From NCBI GenBank assembly GCA_964017235.1, contig OZ024936.1, positions 46,489,028 to 46,553,027 on the forward strand: DNA of 64,000 bases. The letters are read 5' to 3'. Position 1 is the stretch's first letter. Every line of letters begins with the position of its first letter. Under the pieces are notes generated by a model. The model worked only from the letters and a program-made list of their open reading frames with translations, did no database searches and was not told the DNA's origin. This document shows, piece after piece, positions 37,318-50,560 of this stretch. The position numbers and the translations under genes are program-made. This DNA is from Sabellastarte sp. h YS-2021. Its lineage: Eukaryota > Annelida > Polychaeta > Sabellida > Sabellidae.

Positions 37318-38700
37318 AGTCACCCATCCAACAAACAGACAAACCCAATGCCTTACAGAAGTCACCCCACTGACGAACAGACAAACACAATGCACAACAA
37401 AATTCAAACCACTGAAAAACAGACAAACCCAACGCCTTACAGAAGTCACCCCACTGACGAACAGACAAACACAATGCACGACAGAACTCATCCCACTGAC
37501 AAACAGACTAACACAACGCCTTACAGAAGTCACCCCACTGACGAACAGACAAACACAATGCACGACAGAACTCATCCCACTTGACAAACAGACTAACACA
37601 ACGCCTTACAGAAGTCACCCCACTGACGAACAGACAAACACAATGCACAACAAAATTCAAACCACTGAAAAACAGACAAACCCAACGCCTTACAGAAGTC
37701 ACCCCACTGACGAACAGACAAACACAATGCACAACAAAATTCAAACCACTGAAAAACAGACAAACCCAATGCCTTACAGAAGCCACCCCACTGACGAACA
37801 GACAAACACAATGCACGACAGAACTCATCCCACTGACAAACAGACTAACACAACGCCTTACAGAAGTCACCCCACTGACGAACAGACAAACACAATGCAC
37901 AACAAAATTCAAACCACTGACAAACAGACAAACCCAACGCCTTACAGAAGGCACCCCACTGACGAACAGAAAAACACAATGCACAACAAAAATCAAACCA
38001 CTGAAAAACAGACAAACCCAACGCCTTACAGAAGTCACCCCACTGACGAACAGACAAACACAATGCACGACAGAACTCATCCCACTGACAAACAGACAAA
38101 CCCAACACCTTACAGAAGTCACCCCACTGACGAACAGACAAACACAATGCACAACAAAATTGAAACCACTGACAAACAGACAAACACAACGCCTTACAGA
38201 AGTCACCCCACTGACGAACAGACAAAAGCACAATGCACAACAAAATTCAAACCACTGAAAAACAGACAAACCCAACGCCTTACAGAAGTCACCCCACTGA
38301 CGAACAGACAAACACAATGCACATCAAAATTTAAACCACTGAAAAACAGACAAACCCAACGCCTTACAGAAGGCACCCCACTGACGAACAGACAAACACA
38401 ATGCACGACAGAACTCATCCCACTGACAAACAGACAAACACAACACCTTACAGAAGTCACCCCACTGACGAACAGACAAACACAATGCACAACAAAATTC
38501 AAACCACTGAAAAACAGACAAACCCAACACCTTACAGAAGTCACCCCACTGACGAACAGACAAACACAATGCACAACAAAATTCAAACCACTGAAAAACA
38601 GACAAACCCAACGCCTTACAGAAGTCACCCCACTGACGAACAGACAAACACAATGCACAACAAAAATCAAACCACTGAAAAACAGACAAACCCAATCCTA
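37318..38700 (+). repeat. 84-bp minisatellite, about 16.5 copies, A/C-rich on the + strand
   Basis: The monomer is two related 42-bp halves, one starting CACCCCACTGACGAACAGAC and the other CAAACCACTGAAAAACAGAC. Copies start at 37,363, 37,447, 37,531, 37,616 and so on. One extra T near 37,581 and two extra bases near 38,227 shift the phase. Because the period is a multiple of three and the monomer has no stop in several frames, a 542-codon frame runs across it from 37,073 to 38,701, as do open frames on the other strand. None looks like a real protein. Confidence 0.9.
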
Positions 38701-38879
38701 AACATAATTCTCCTTAAAAAAAACCCAATGGCAAACATAACTTGCTAAATGGCATGCAATGTAGACTTACATTTCACTGAAATTATTTCCTTTACTGAAT
38801 ATCTTAAATTTTTTTTTTTTTTTACTCCACTTCAAGATTGTTTGGAAAATATAACCACCAAAGTGGTTCCTTTTACAAT

Positions 38880-39110
38880 AATGGTGGGTTATGTTTGCAA
38901 AATAGTTTTCAGTTCTTTGTTTTGGGTTCTGTTTGATTTTGAGTTTGTCTGTTTCTTGGTTGGGGGGTTATGTTGGCTATTGGGTTTATGTGATTGTAAG
39001 TTGGGGGTTGGATTTGGTGCTGGGTTTGTGCGTTTCTTAGTGGGGGGTTATTTGTTTCATGTTTGGGGGTGGTGTGGGTGTTGGACTTTTTTTTTTCTTG
39101 TGATAAGTAT
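38880..39110 (-). repeat. G/T-rich block, probable diverged inverted copies of the 84-bp minisatellite
   Basis: The + strand is almost only G and T with runs of 4-6 G. Phrases such as GAGTTTGTCTGTTTCTTGG (38,941) and TGGGTTTGTGCGTTTC (39,021) resemble the reverse complement of the 84-bp monomer (GGGTTTGTCTGTTTTTC). With the array upstream it could fold into a long hairpin, and the G runs could form quadruplexes. An open frame at 38,749-39,216 follows from this composition and is not supported as a gene. Confidence 0.5.
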
Positions 39111-39640
39111 TTGTACTGAACTGTTATGTTTTGGGAGGGGATTTTTAATAGAATACAGCTTAATAATTAAGTGGCCTGTCAGGGATGCTTATTTGTTTTC
39201 ACTGAAGTTCGACTGATCACCGCCGCCGCCGCAGGAGGATGGTCTCCCTTGAATAACTTCTTAGCCTTTCAAATATTTCTTTCCTTCTTATCTTTCTTTA
39301 AAACTATAGGGGCGGGAAAAATTTTGGGATACTTTGCGCAGACCTTAAACTTTACTTAAGGTAACCTTAAGCATAACTCCCAAACACCCCGTCATTGCGT
39401 TTCGGAAAAAAACACACTCACCTGTGCTATAAAATTTATCAGGTACATTCTAGACCAAATTTCCAAGGTCGGAAAGGATTTTCTCATCAATCGGACCATA
39501 GATGCCTGAATGGGAGGCATTTTATTTTCGTAAATTTTTTTTAAAATGGGTACTTGGTCTGTATCTCAAAAACGGTCCGGATTTCGGCATCTTGTTGGAA
39601 TAACTTAATCAGCTACTTTTTGATAATCTTTCATATGCCG
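39111..39640. other. Non-coding interval
   Basis: No gene recognised. It holds a short CCGCCGCCGC run near 39,221, an A/T-rich part, and one TTAAGGTAACCTTAA palindrome near 39,356 that foreshadows the repeats downstream. Confidence 0.5.
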
Positions 39641-40500
39641 AAGTTTTAGCCCTGTATCTGCAATCTTAAGGTCACCTTAATGTAAAAAAGGGGGTTTTAG
39701 CCCTCCAGTTCACTTAGTTTTTCACTTTTTTCAACCAAACTTGGCACATATATTAAGATTTGCCAAAGGAATGTCCTGACTTTATGGTGACCTTAAACTC
39801 AAAATGTTAATGGACATATGGCCTGCTTAAAGTTATCAAATTGGAATAAAATTCTCTGGCTCCTTTCTTTTTCCATTTTTTATATCGAAATTATCACTGG
39901 TATTTAACTAGATAAAAAGAATACTTATGGTCACCTTAAACTCTCAGTATGAATGGAGTTGTAGCCACCTTAAAGTGAAATGAGGGGGTTTTCAGCCTCC
40001 AAGTATCTTATTGTTCGACTGACCTCAGTTAAACTTTGCACACCTATAAAAGATGGCAAACCAAAGGGTTATCCTGACTTTAAGGTGACCTTAAACTGTT
40101 AATATAATTTTGGACCCCTAAAGTCATAACATTTGAATAAAGCCATCTGGCTCCTTTCTTTTTCCATATCTAACATATATTGATATTGAAGGGACATTCT
40201 CATATTATGGTCACCTTAAAGTCGAAATTTGAATGAAGTTATGGTCACCTTACAGTGAAAAAGGAAGTTTCAGCCTCCAGCTATCTTATTGTTCAACTGA
40301 CCTGAGCTAAACTTTATGCACTTATAAAGGATGAGAAAAGGGACATTCTTATTTTATGGTCACCTTAAAGTCCCAATATGAATGAAGTTATGGCCATCTT
40401 GCAGTGAAATTATGGAGTTTTTAATCTCCAGCTATTGTATTGTTCAGCTGACCTCACTTTAATTGTGCACACTTATTAAAGATGAAAATAGGGACAAGTA
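39640..40500. repeat. Degenerate tandem repeat with TTAAGGTGACC / GGTCACCTTAA palindromes
   Basis: About four diverged copies of a segment near 300 bp. Recurring pieces are TGGTCACCTTAAA, TTTCAGCCTCCAG, CTTATTGTTC, CTCCTTTCTTTTTCCAT and GGGACATTCTTATT. The palindromic core AGGTCACCT / AGGTGACCT occurs near 39,668, 39,785, 39,929, 40,080, 40,210, 40,243 and 40,360. No coding signal. Confidence 0.7.
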
Positions 40501-40694
40501 ACATACACAATGCAATAAAGTTCACAGTTTCTATTGCTTATGATGCATAAGTTGACATCTTTTATGGGGGACTTCTTTTTCATCAGGGCCGGTTCGTTTT
40601 TGTCAGCAAAAACATTCTTCTAGTTGTTTTTGGAATATTTGGGTGGCCCTGAAAAGGGCCGACGGCAGGTCAAAGACCCACCCTGACTGGATGG

Positions 40695-41562
40695 CTACTG
40701 AGGAGGCTGCTGCTGTTGAGGCGGTGCTGTAGTGGTGATAGTGAAGAGTTGCAGCTGCTGCTGCTGCTGCTGCTGAGGCTGGTCAATGATCTGTGTTGAT
40801 GTCAGATCTGGTAGTTGACTTAGTATTCCACTTAGGTTGTGTCTACTGCCCTCATCCTGTACTGTTAGAACTGATGTATGGTTTCCAAAGCCAATGGGGC
40901 TGGGTGTGTAGTAGACATAACTGCTGCTAGCTGCGGCTTTAGTGGAACTAGATGCCTGTTGAGTGATTGTTGGCAGTATGTCGACCCTCTGGGACTCTGT
41001 GGTAAAAGTGGCTGATCTTCTTCATAGTGGTTGATGTCTACGCTTGCTTTTAATGGTTTCAATGTCTCTAAAAATTCTGCCCTTGAGGTCCTCAAACTCC
41101 TCCTGGGTCATCTTTTCAGCCTCTGATGCCACATAGTCAAAGAAGGGCTGCCTGTCTGACTTCTGCTACAGGAAACCTGAGATGAGTGTCCTCATCTGGT
41201 CAAAGTGCTTGAGTATCTTGGAGTCTGTTGAAACTGGTGTAGATGTGAACATAGGTTGATTCCTACTCTCCCTCAGGACACTGGACTCAAGGTGTTCTGT
41301 ATCAGTAGTAGATAGACGCGATTCCTCCTGCTTGCTGGTGTTGGGACTGGCCTCGAACCCAGAACTTCTGCTGGCACCCTTGTGTCTGATGTGGGTTTTA
41401 AGGAAACCCATCTGCTGGTAGACCCAGGACTGTCTCTTGGTCATCTCCCTTGGTGCTTGGCCAGATTGTAGCTTGGAGAGTTTGCCATAACACATTCTCT
41501 GTGATTCGAACCATCTTCTGATATCAAAGGGCTTGATCTTCAGTTCTGCAGAAAGTACGGGC
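40695..41562 (-). pseudogene. MADF/BESS-like DNA-binding protein, probable PIF/Harbinger accessory ORF, broken
   Basis: One minus-strand frame runs from about 41,562 down to a TAG at 40695-40697, with internal stops TAG at 41166-41168 and TGA at 41022-41024. The N-terminal part (FDIRRWFESQRMCYGKL ... RQSWVYQQMGFLKTHI) resembles the MADF/Myb-SANT-like domain of second proteins in Harbinger elements. Then comes a Ser/Thr-rich linker, a BESS-like segment (FFDYVASEAEKMTQEEFEDL) near 41,085-41,150, and a polyglutamine tract (CAG run, 40,751-40,775). The N-terminus is cut at about 41,562 by a C/G-rich repeat. Known Harbinger elements need a transposase plus such a protein for nuclear import and DNA binding. 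The copy is inactive. Confidence 0.65.
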
Positions 41563-42335
41563 GGGCGGGCGGACGGGTGGCGGGAAAAAGTTTGTCCGGG
41601 CTGTATCTCAGAAACCGTAAGGGGTAGTAAGTTGATACTTGGTAGGGACATTGCTTAGGGGGTGTAGTTGGGCAACATCATGGTCTGACCTTGATTTGAC
41701 CTTTGACCTTGCGTAGTGACCTTGACCTATAAAATCTTGTCCAGGCTATATCTCAGAAACCGTAAGGTGTAGGAAGTTGATACTTCGTACGGATATTGGT
41801 TAGGGGGTGTAGGTGGGCAACGTCATGGTCTGACCTTGATTTGACCTTTGACCTTGCTGTAGTGACCTTGACCTATAAAATCTTGTCCGGGCTATATCTC
41901 GGAAACTGTAAGGTGTAGGAAGTTGATATTTGGTAGGGATATTGGTTAGGGGGTGTAGGTGTGCAATGTCATGGTCTGACCTTGATTTGACCTTTGACCT
42001 TGCCATAGTAACCTTGACCTATAAAATCTTGTCTGGGCTATATCTCAGAAACTGTATGGTGTAGGAAGTTGATACTTGGTAGGGACATTGGTTAGGGGGT
42101 GTAGTTGTGCAATGTCATGGTATGACCTAGATTTGACCTTGGACCTTTCTGTAGTAACCTCGACTTATAGCATCTTGTCTCGGCTACGTCTCAGGAACCA
42201 CAACTTGTAGGAATTTGGTTAGAAGGTGTAGGTGTGCAACCTTGATTGACCTTTGACCTTCTCATAGGGACTTTGTCCTTATGGGTATCTCTAAGGCTAT
42301 TTTGAGGATACTGTGCAGAAATGAAAAACCTTGGG
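41563..42335 (+). repeat. TGACCT-rich satellite, about five copies of 145-146 bp
   Basis: Starts with a CGGGCGGGCGGGCGGACGGG run, then units beginning TTGTCCGGGC near 41,592, 41,737, 41,883, 42,029 and 42,174. Each holds a TATCTCAGAAACCGTAAGG-like piece, GTTGATACTTGGTAGGGAC, and a run of TGACCT half-sites. The same family recurs at 51,450-52,640 and from 63,843 to the right edge. Confidence 0.9.
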
Positions 42336-42390
42336 AGGAGGAGGATTCCAGTAATGTATGCAGTGTTGGATGCTTAATATTACATATCCT

Positions 42391-45300
42391 TAGTGGGTGA
42401 TGGGAGAGAAGAGGAGGATCTGTGCCCTGTATTCAGTGGGGGACACTCTCTGATAAATATCCCAAACAGGAACTAGGGGAGGTGAGGATCTCTGCCATAT
42501 ACACAGTGGGGGACGCTTAGTAACACATGTCCCCAGTGGGAGATGGGAGAGGAGAGGAGGATCTCTGCCATGTATGCAGTGGGGGACGCTCACTCACATA
42601 TGTCCCCAGTGGGGGATGGGGGAGGAGAAGAGGAGCTCTGCCATGTACGCAGTGGGGGATGCTCAGTGACACATGTCCTCAGTGGGGGATGGGAGAGGAG
42701 AGGAGGATCTCTGGCATGTACGCAGTGGGGGACGCTCAGTGACACATGTCCCCAGTGGGGGATGGGGGAGGAGAGGAGGAGCTCTGGCATGTACGCAGTG
42801 GGTGATGCTCAGTGACACATGTCCCTAGTGGGGGATGGTGGAGGATCTCTGCCATGTACGCAGTGGGGGACACTCAGTGGCTGATGTACCCAGTGGGGGG
42901 TGGGAGAGGAAAGGAGGATCTCTGCCATGTACGCAGTGGGGGGCGCTCAGTGACACATGTACCCAGTGGGGGCTGGGAGAGGAAAGGAGGATCTCTGCTA
43001 TGTACGCAGTGGGGGATGCTCAGTGGCTGATGTACCCAGTGGGGGATGGGAGAAGAGAGGAGGATCTCTGCCATGTACGCAGTGGGGGACGCTCAGTGGC
43101 TGATGTACTCAGTGGGGGATGGGGGAGGAGAGGAGGATCTCTGCCATGTACGCAGTGGGGGACACTCACTGACACATGTACCCAGTGGGGGATGGGGAGG
43201 AAAGGAGGATCTCTGCCATGTACGCAGTGGGGGATGCTCAGTGACACATGTACCCAGTGGGGGATGGGAGAGGAAAGGAGGATCTCTGCCATGTACGCAG
43301 TGGGGGACGCTCAGTGGCTGATGTACCCAGTGGGGGATGGGGGAGGAGAGGAGGATCCCTGCCATGTACGCAGTGGGGGACGCTCAGTGGCTGATGTACC
43401 CAGTGGGAGTTGGGGGAGGAGAGGTGGATCTCTGCCATGTACGCAGTGGGGGACGCTCAGTGGCTGATGTACCCAGTGGGGGATGGGAGAGGAGAGGAGG
43501 ATCTCTGCCATGTACGCAGTGGGGGATGCTCAGTGACACATGTACCCAGTGGGGGATGGGAGAGGAGAGGAGGATCTCTGCCATGTACGCAGTGGGGGAT
43601 GCTCAGTGACACATGTACCCAGTGGGGGATGGGAGAGGAGAGGAGGATCTCTGCCATGTACGCAGTGGGGGATGCTCAGTGACATATGTACCCAGTGGGG
43701 GATGGGAGAGGAGAGGAGGATCTCTGCCATGTACGCAGTGGGGGACGCTCAGTGGCTGATGTACCCAGTGGGGGATGGGAGAGGAGGATCTCTGCCATGT
43801 ACGCAGTGGGGGACGCTCACTGACACATGTACCCAGTGGGGGATGGGGAGGAGAGGAGGATCTCTGCCATGTACGCAGTGGGGGACACTCAGTGGCTGAT
43901 GTACCCAGTGGGGAATGGGGGAGGAGAGGAGGATCTCTGCCATGTACGCAGTGGGGGACGCTCAGTGGCTGATGTACCCAGTGGGGGATGGGGGAGGAGA
44001 GGAGGATCTCTGCCATGTACGCAGTGGGGGACACTCAGTGGCTGATGTACCCAGTGGGGGATGGGAGAGGAGAGGAGGATCTCTGCCATGTACGCAGTGG
44101 GGGATGCTCAGTGACACATGTACCCAGTGGGGGCTGGGAGAGGAAAGGAGGATCTCTGCCATGTACGCAGTGGGGGACGCTCAGTGGCTGATGTACCCAG
44201 TGGGGGATGGGGGAGGAGAGGAGGATCTCTGCCATGTACGCAGTGGGGGACGCTCAGTGGCTGATGTACCCAGTGGGAGATGGGGGAGGAGAGGAGGATC
44301 TCTGCCATGTACGCAGTGGGGGATGCTCAGTGACACATGTACCCAGTGGGGGATGGGAGAGGAAAGGAGGATCTCTGCCATGTACTCAGTGGGGGACACT
44401 CAGTGGCTGATGTACCCAGTGGGGGATGGGGGAGGAGAGGAGGATCTCTGCCATGTACGCAGTGGGGGACACTCAGTGGCTGATGTACCCAGTGGGGGAT
44501 GGGAGAGGAAAGGAGGATCTCTGCCATGTACGCAGTGGGGGATGCTCAGTGACACATGTACCCAGTGGGGGATGGGAGAGGAAAGGAGGATCTCTGCCAT
44601 GTACGCAGTGGGGGACGTTCAGTGGCTGATGTACCCAGTGGGGGATGGGGGAGGAGAGGAGGATCCCTGCCATGTACGCAGTGGGGGACGCTCAGTGGCT
44701 GATGTACCCAGTGGGGGATGGGGGAGGAGAGGTGGATCTCTGCCATGTACGCAGTGGGGGACGCTCAGTGGCTGATGTACCCAGTGGGGGATGGGGGAGG
44801 AGAGGAGGATCTCTGCCATGTACGCAGTGGGGGACACTCAGTGGCTGATGTACCCAGTGGGGGATGGGAGAGGAGAGGAGGATCTCTGCCATGTACGCAG
44901 TGGGGGATGCTCAGTGACACATGTACCCAGTGGGGGCTGGGAGAGGAAAGGAGGATCTCTGCCATGTACGCAGTGGGGGACGCTCAGTGGCTGATGTACC
45001 CAGTGGGGGATGGGGGAGGAGAGGAGGATCTCTGCCATGTACGCAGTGGGGGACGCTCAGTGGCTGATGTACCCAGTGGGAGATGGGGGAGGAGAGGAGG
45101 ATCTCTGCCATGTACGCAGTGGGGGATGCTCAGTGACACATGTACCCAGTGGGGGATGGGAGAGGAAAGGAGGATCTCTGCCATGTACTCAGTGGGGGAC
45201 ACTCAGTGGCTGATGTACCCAGTGGGGGATGGGGGAGGAGAGGAGGATCTCTGCCATGTACGCAGTGGGGGACACTCAGTGGCTGATGTACCCAGTGGGG

Positions 45301-48300
45301 GATGGGAGAGGAAAGGAGGATCTCTGCCATGTACGCAGTGGGGGATGCTCAGTGACACATGTACCCAGTGGGGGATGGGAGAGGAAAGGAGGATCTCTGC
45401 CATGTACGCAGTGGGGGACGTTCAGTGGCTGATGTACCCAGTGGGGGATGGGGGAGGAGAGGAGGATCCCTGCCATGTACGCAGTGGGGGACGCTCAGTG
45501 GCTGATGTACCCAGTGGGGGATGGGGGAGGAGAGGTGGATCTCTGCCATGTACGCAGTGGGGGACGCTCAGTGGCTGATGTACCCAGTGGGGGATGGGAG
45601 AGGAGAGGAGGATCTCTGCCATGTACGCAGTGGGGGATGCTCAGTGACACATGTACCCAGTGGGGGATGGGAGAGGAGAGGAGGATCTCTGCCATGTACG
45701 CAGTGGGGGACACTCAGTGGCTGATGTACCCAGTGGGGGATGGGAGAGGAGAGGAGGATCTCTGCCATGTACGCAGTGGGGGACGCTCACTGACACATGT
45801 ACCCAGTGGGGGATGGGGAGGAGAGGAGGATCTCTGCCATGTACGCAGTGGGGGACACTCAGTGGCTGATGTACCCAGTGGGGGATGGGGGAGGAGAGGA
45901 GGATCTCTGCCATGTACGCAGTGGGGGACGCTCATTGGCTGATGTACCCAGTGGGGGATGGGGGAGGAGAGGAGGATCTCTGCCATGTACGCAGTGGGGG
46001 ACACTCACTGACACATGTACCCAGTGGGGGATGGGGAGGAGAGGAGGATCTCTGCCATGTACGCAGTGGGGGACACTCAGTGGCTGATGTACCCAGTGGG
46101 GGATGGGGGAGGAGAGGAGGATCTCTGCCATGTACGCAGTGGGAGACGCTCAGTGACACATGTACCCAGTGGGGGATGGGAGAGGAAAGGAGGATCTCTG
46201 CCATGTACGCAGTGGGGGATGCTCAGTGACACATGTACCCAGTGGGGGATGGGAGAGGAAAGGAGGATCTCTGCCATGTACGCAGTGGGGGATGCTCAGT
46301 GACACATGTACCCAGTGGGGGATGCTCAGTGACACATGTACCCAGTGGGGGATGGGAGAGGAAAGGAGGATCTCTGCCATGTACGCAGTGGGGGACGCTC
46401 AGTGACACATGTACCCAGTGGGGGATGGGAGAGGAAAGGAGGATCTCTGCCATGTACGCAGTGGGGGACACTCAGTGGCTGATGTACCCAGTGGGGGATG
46501 GGGGAGGAGAGGAGGATCTCTGCCATGTACGCAGTGGCGGACACTCAGTGGCTGATGTACCCAGTGGGGGATGGGAGAGGAAAGGAGGATCTCTGCCATG
46601 TACGCAGTGGGGGATGCTCAGTGACACATGTACCCAGTGGGGGATGGGAGAGGAAAGGAGGATCTCTGCCATGTACGCAGTGGGGGACGCTCAGTGGCTG
46701 ATGTACCCAGTGGGGGATGGGGGAGGAGAGGAGGATCCCTGCCATGTACGCAGTGGGGGACGCTCAGTGGCTGATGTACCCAGTGGGGGATGGGGGAGGA
46801 GAGGAGGATCTCTGCCATGTACGCAGTGGGGGACGCTCAGTGGCTGATGTACCCAGTGGGGGATGGGGGAGGAGAGGAGGATCTCTGCCATGTACGCAGT
46901 GGGGGATGCTCAGTGACACATGTACCCAGTGGGGGATGGGAGAGGAGAGGAGGATCTCTGCCATGTACGCAGTGGGGGATGCTCAGTGACACATGTACCC
47001 AGTGGGGGATGGGAGAGGAAAGGAGGATCTCTGCCATGTACGCAGTGGGGGACGCTCAGTGACACATGTACCCAGTGGGGGATGGGAGAGGAAAGGAGGA
47101 TCTCTGCCATGTACGCAGTGGGGGACACTCAGTGGCTGATGTACCCAGTGGGGGATGGGGGAGGAGAGGAGGATCTCTGCCATGTACGCAGTGGGGGACA
47201 CTCAGTGGCTGATGTACCCAGTGGGGGATGGGAGAGGAAAGGAGGATCTCTGCCATGTACACAGTGGGGGATGCTCAGTGACACATGTACCCAGTGGGGG
47301 CTGGGAGAGGAAAGGAGGATCTCTGCCATGTACGCAGTGGGGGATGCTCATTGGCTGATGTACCCAGTGGGGGATAGGGGAGGAGAGGAGGATCTCTGCC
47401 ATGTACGCAGTGGGGGACGCTCAGTGGCTGATGTACCCAGTGGGGGATGGGGGAGGAGAGGAGGATCTCTGCCATGTACGCAGTGGGGGACACTCAGTGG
47501 CTGATGTACCCAGTGGGGGATGGGGGAGGAGAGGAGGATCTCTGCCATGTACGCAGTGGGGGACGCTCAGTGGCTGATGTACCCAGTGGGAGATGGTGGA
47601 GGAGAGGAGGATCTCTGCCATGTACGCAGTGGGGGATGCTCAGTGACACATGTACCCAGTGGGGGATGGGAGAGGAAAGGAGGATCTCTGCCATGTACTC
47701 AGTGGGGGACACTCAGTGGCTGATGTACCCAGTGGGGGATGGGGGAGGAGAGGAGGATCTCTGCCATGTACGCAGTGGGGGACACTCAGTGGCTGATGTA
47801 CCCAGTGGGGGATGGGAGAGGAAAGGAGGATCTCTGCCATGTACGCAGTGGGGGATGCTCAGTGACACATGTACCCAGTGGGGGATGGGAGAGGAAAGGA
47901 GGATCTCTGCCATGTACGCAGTGGGGGACGTTCAGTGGCTGATGTACCCAGTGGGGGATGGGGGAGGAGAGGAGGATCCCTGCCATGTACGCAGTGGGGG
48001 ACGCTCAGTGGCTGATGTACCCAGTGGGGGATGGGGGAGGAGAGGTGGATCTCTGCCATGTACGCAGTGGGGGACGCTCAGTGGCTGATGTACCCAGTGG
48101 GGGATGGGAGAGGAGAGGAGGATCTCTGCCATGTACGCAGTGGGGGACGCTCAGTGACACATGTACCCAGTGGGGGATGGGAGAGGAAAGGAGGATCTCT
48201 GCCATGTACGCAGTGGGGGATGCTCAGTGACACATGTACCCAGTGGGGGATGGGAGAGGAAAGGAGGATCTCTGCCATGTACGCAGTGGGGGACGTTCAG

Positions 48301-50370
48301 TGGCTGATGTACCCAGTGGGGGATGGGGGAGGAGAGGAGGATCCCTGCCATGTACGCAGTGGGGGACGCTCAGTGGCTGATGTACCCAGTGGGGGATGGG
48401 GGAGGAGAGGTGGATCTCTGCCATGTACGCAGTGGGGGACGCTCAGTGGCTGATGTACCCAGTGGGGGATGGGAGAGGAGAGGAGGATCTCTGCCATGTA
48501 CGCAGTGGGGGACGCTCAGTGACACATGTACCCAGTGGGGGATGGGAGAGGAAAGGAGGATCTCTGCCATGTACGCAGTGGGGGATGCTCAGTGACACAT
48601 GTACCCAGTGGGGGACGCTCAGTGGCTGATGTACCCAGTGGGGGATGGGAGAGGAAAGGAGGATCTCTGCCATGTACTCAGTGGGGGACGCTCAGTGACA
48701 CATGTACCCAGTGGGGGATGGGAGAGGAAAGGAGGATCTCTGCCATGTACGCAGTGGGGGACACTCAGTGGCTGATGTACCCAGTGGGGGATGGGGGAGG
48801 AGAGGAGGATCTCTGCCATGTACGCAGTGGGGGACACTCAGTGGCTGATGTACCCAGTGGGGGACGGGAGAGGAAAGGAAGATCTCTGCCATGTACGCAG
48901 TGGGGGATGCTCAGTGACACATGTACCCAGTGGGGGACGGGAGAGGAAAGGAGGATCTCTGCCATGTACGCAGTGGGGGACGCTCAGTGGCTGATGTACC
49001 CAGTGGGGGATGGGGGAGGAGAGGAGGATCCCTGCCATGTACGCAGTGGGGGACGCTCAGTGGCTGATGTACCCAGTGGGGGATGGGGGAGGAGAGGAGG
49101 ATCTCTGCCATGTACGCAGTGGGGGACGCTCAGTGGCTGATGTACCCAGTGGGGGATGGGGGAGGAGAGGAGGATCTCTGCCATGTACGCAGTGGGGGAT
49201 GCTCAGTGACACATGTACCCAGTGGGGGATGGGAGAGGAGAGGAGGATCTCTGCCATGTACGCAGTGGGGGATGCTCAGTGACACATGTACCCAGTGGGG
49301 GATGGGAGAGGAAAGGAGGATCTCTGCCATGTACGCAGTGGGGGACGCTCAGTGACACATGTACCCAGTGGGGGATGGGAGAGGAAAGGAGGATCTCTGC
49401 CATGTACGCAGTGGGGGACACTCAGTGGCTGATGTACCCAGTGGGGGATGGGGGAGGAGAGGAGGATCTCTGCCATGTACGCAGTGGGGGACACTCAGTG
49501 GCTGATGTACCCAGTGGGGGATGGGAGAGGAGAGAAGGATCTCTGCCATGTACGCAGTGGGGGACGCTCAGTGACACATGTACCCAGTGGGGGATGGGAG
49601 AGGAAAGGAGGATCTCTGCCATGTACGCAGTGGGGGACGCTCAGTGACACATGTACCCAGTGGGGGATGGGAGAGGAAAGGAGGATCTCTGCCATGTACG
49701 CAGTGGGGGACACTCAGTGGCTGATGTACCCAGTGGGGGATGGGGGAGGAGAGGAGGATCTCTGCCATGTACGCAGTGGGGGACACTCAGTGGCTGATGT
49801 ACCCAGTGGGGGATGGGAGAGGAAAGGAGGATCTCTGCCATGTACACAGTGGGGGATGCTCAGTGACACATGTACCCAGTGGGGGCTGGGAGAGGAAAGG
49901 AGGATCTCTGCCATGTACGCAGTGGGGGACGCTCAGTGGCTGATGTACCCAGTGGGGGATAGGGGAGGAGAGGAGGATCTCTGCCATGTACGCAGTGGGG
50001 GACGCTCAGTGGCTGATGTACCCAGTGGGGGATGGGGGAGGAGAGGAGGATCTCTGCCATGTACGCAGTGGGGGACGCTCAGTGGCTGATGTACCCAGTG
50101 GGGGATGGGGGAGGAGAGGAGGATCTCTGCCATGTACCCAGTGGGGGACGCTCAGTGACACATGTACCCAGTGGGGGATGGGGGAGGAGAGGAGGATCTC
50201 TGCCATGTACGCAGTGGGGGACGCTCACTGACACATGTACCCAGTGGGGGATGGGGAGGAGAGGAGGATCTCTGCCATGTACGCAGTGGGGGACACTCAG
50301 TGGCTGATGTACCCAGTGGGGGATGGGAGAGGAGAGGAGGATCTCTGCCATGTACCCAGTGGGGGACGTT
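42391..50370 (+). repeat. 73-bp minisatellite array, right arm (about 109 monomers)
   Basis: The monomer reads roughly GGATCTCTGCCATGTACGCA then GTGGGGGACGCTCAGTGGCT, GATGTACCCAGTGGGGGATG and GGGGAGGAGAGGA. It is the reverse complement of the left-arm family. Monomers alternate between cagtggctgatgt and cagtgacacatgt types. Larger duplications inside are an 803-bp block of 11 monomers (43,915-44,775 repeated at 44,718-45,578), a 365-bp block of five (47,958 repeated at 48,323), and a shift of 2,293 bp (46,717 repeated at 49,010). Its many open frames on both strands are artefacts of the period and of stop-free monomers. Confidence 0.93.
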
Positions 50371-50560
50371 TTCCGAGATTTAGTATCATAGCCCATTCGT
50401 ACTGTGAACACACTATATATGTATATGTATTTGCAAATAATTGATTCTCTCTGTCCGTAGTGGGGGACGTCCCCGGTTACGTACATTGCTTTTGTTACTC
50501 CCGTCAGCGATGCAAATCCTCTTGAAACGTTCTAGGACTTTCACAGTTTTCAACCTTTTG
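50370..50560 (-). repeat. Outer unique part of the right inverted arm
   Basis: In reverse complement it matches 32,465-32,720: CACAGTACGAA, AGAGAATCAATTATTTG, GGGGACGTCCCCCAC, ATGTACGTAAC, CGCTGACGGGAGT and AGAACGTTTC occur in the same order as their left-arm counterparts, with divergence. Confidence 0.6.

Noticed and set aside
38749..39216. 155-codon hydrophobic frame
   Set aside because: Composition follows the G/T-rich repeat (Gly, Val, Leu, Phe, Cys only), with no recognisable membrane protein family.
42391..50370. Dozens of 66- to 286-codon frames on both strands in the 73-bp arrays
   Set aside because: A 73-bp period cycles through all frames and the monomer rarely contains stops, so long frames appear on both strands by structure alone.
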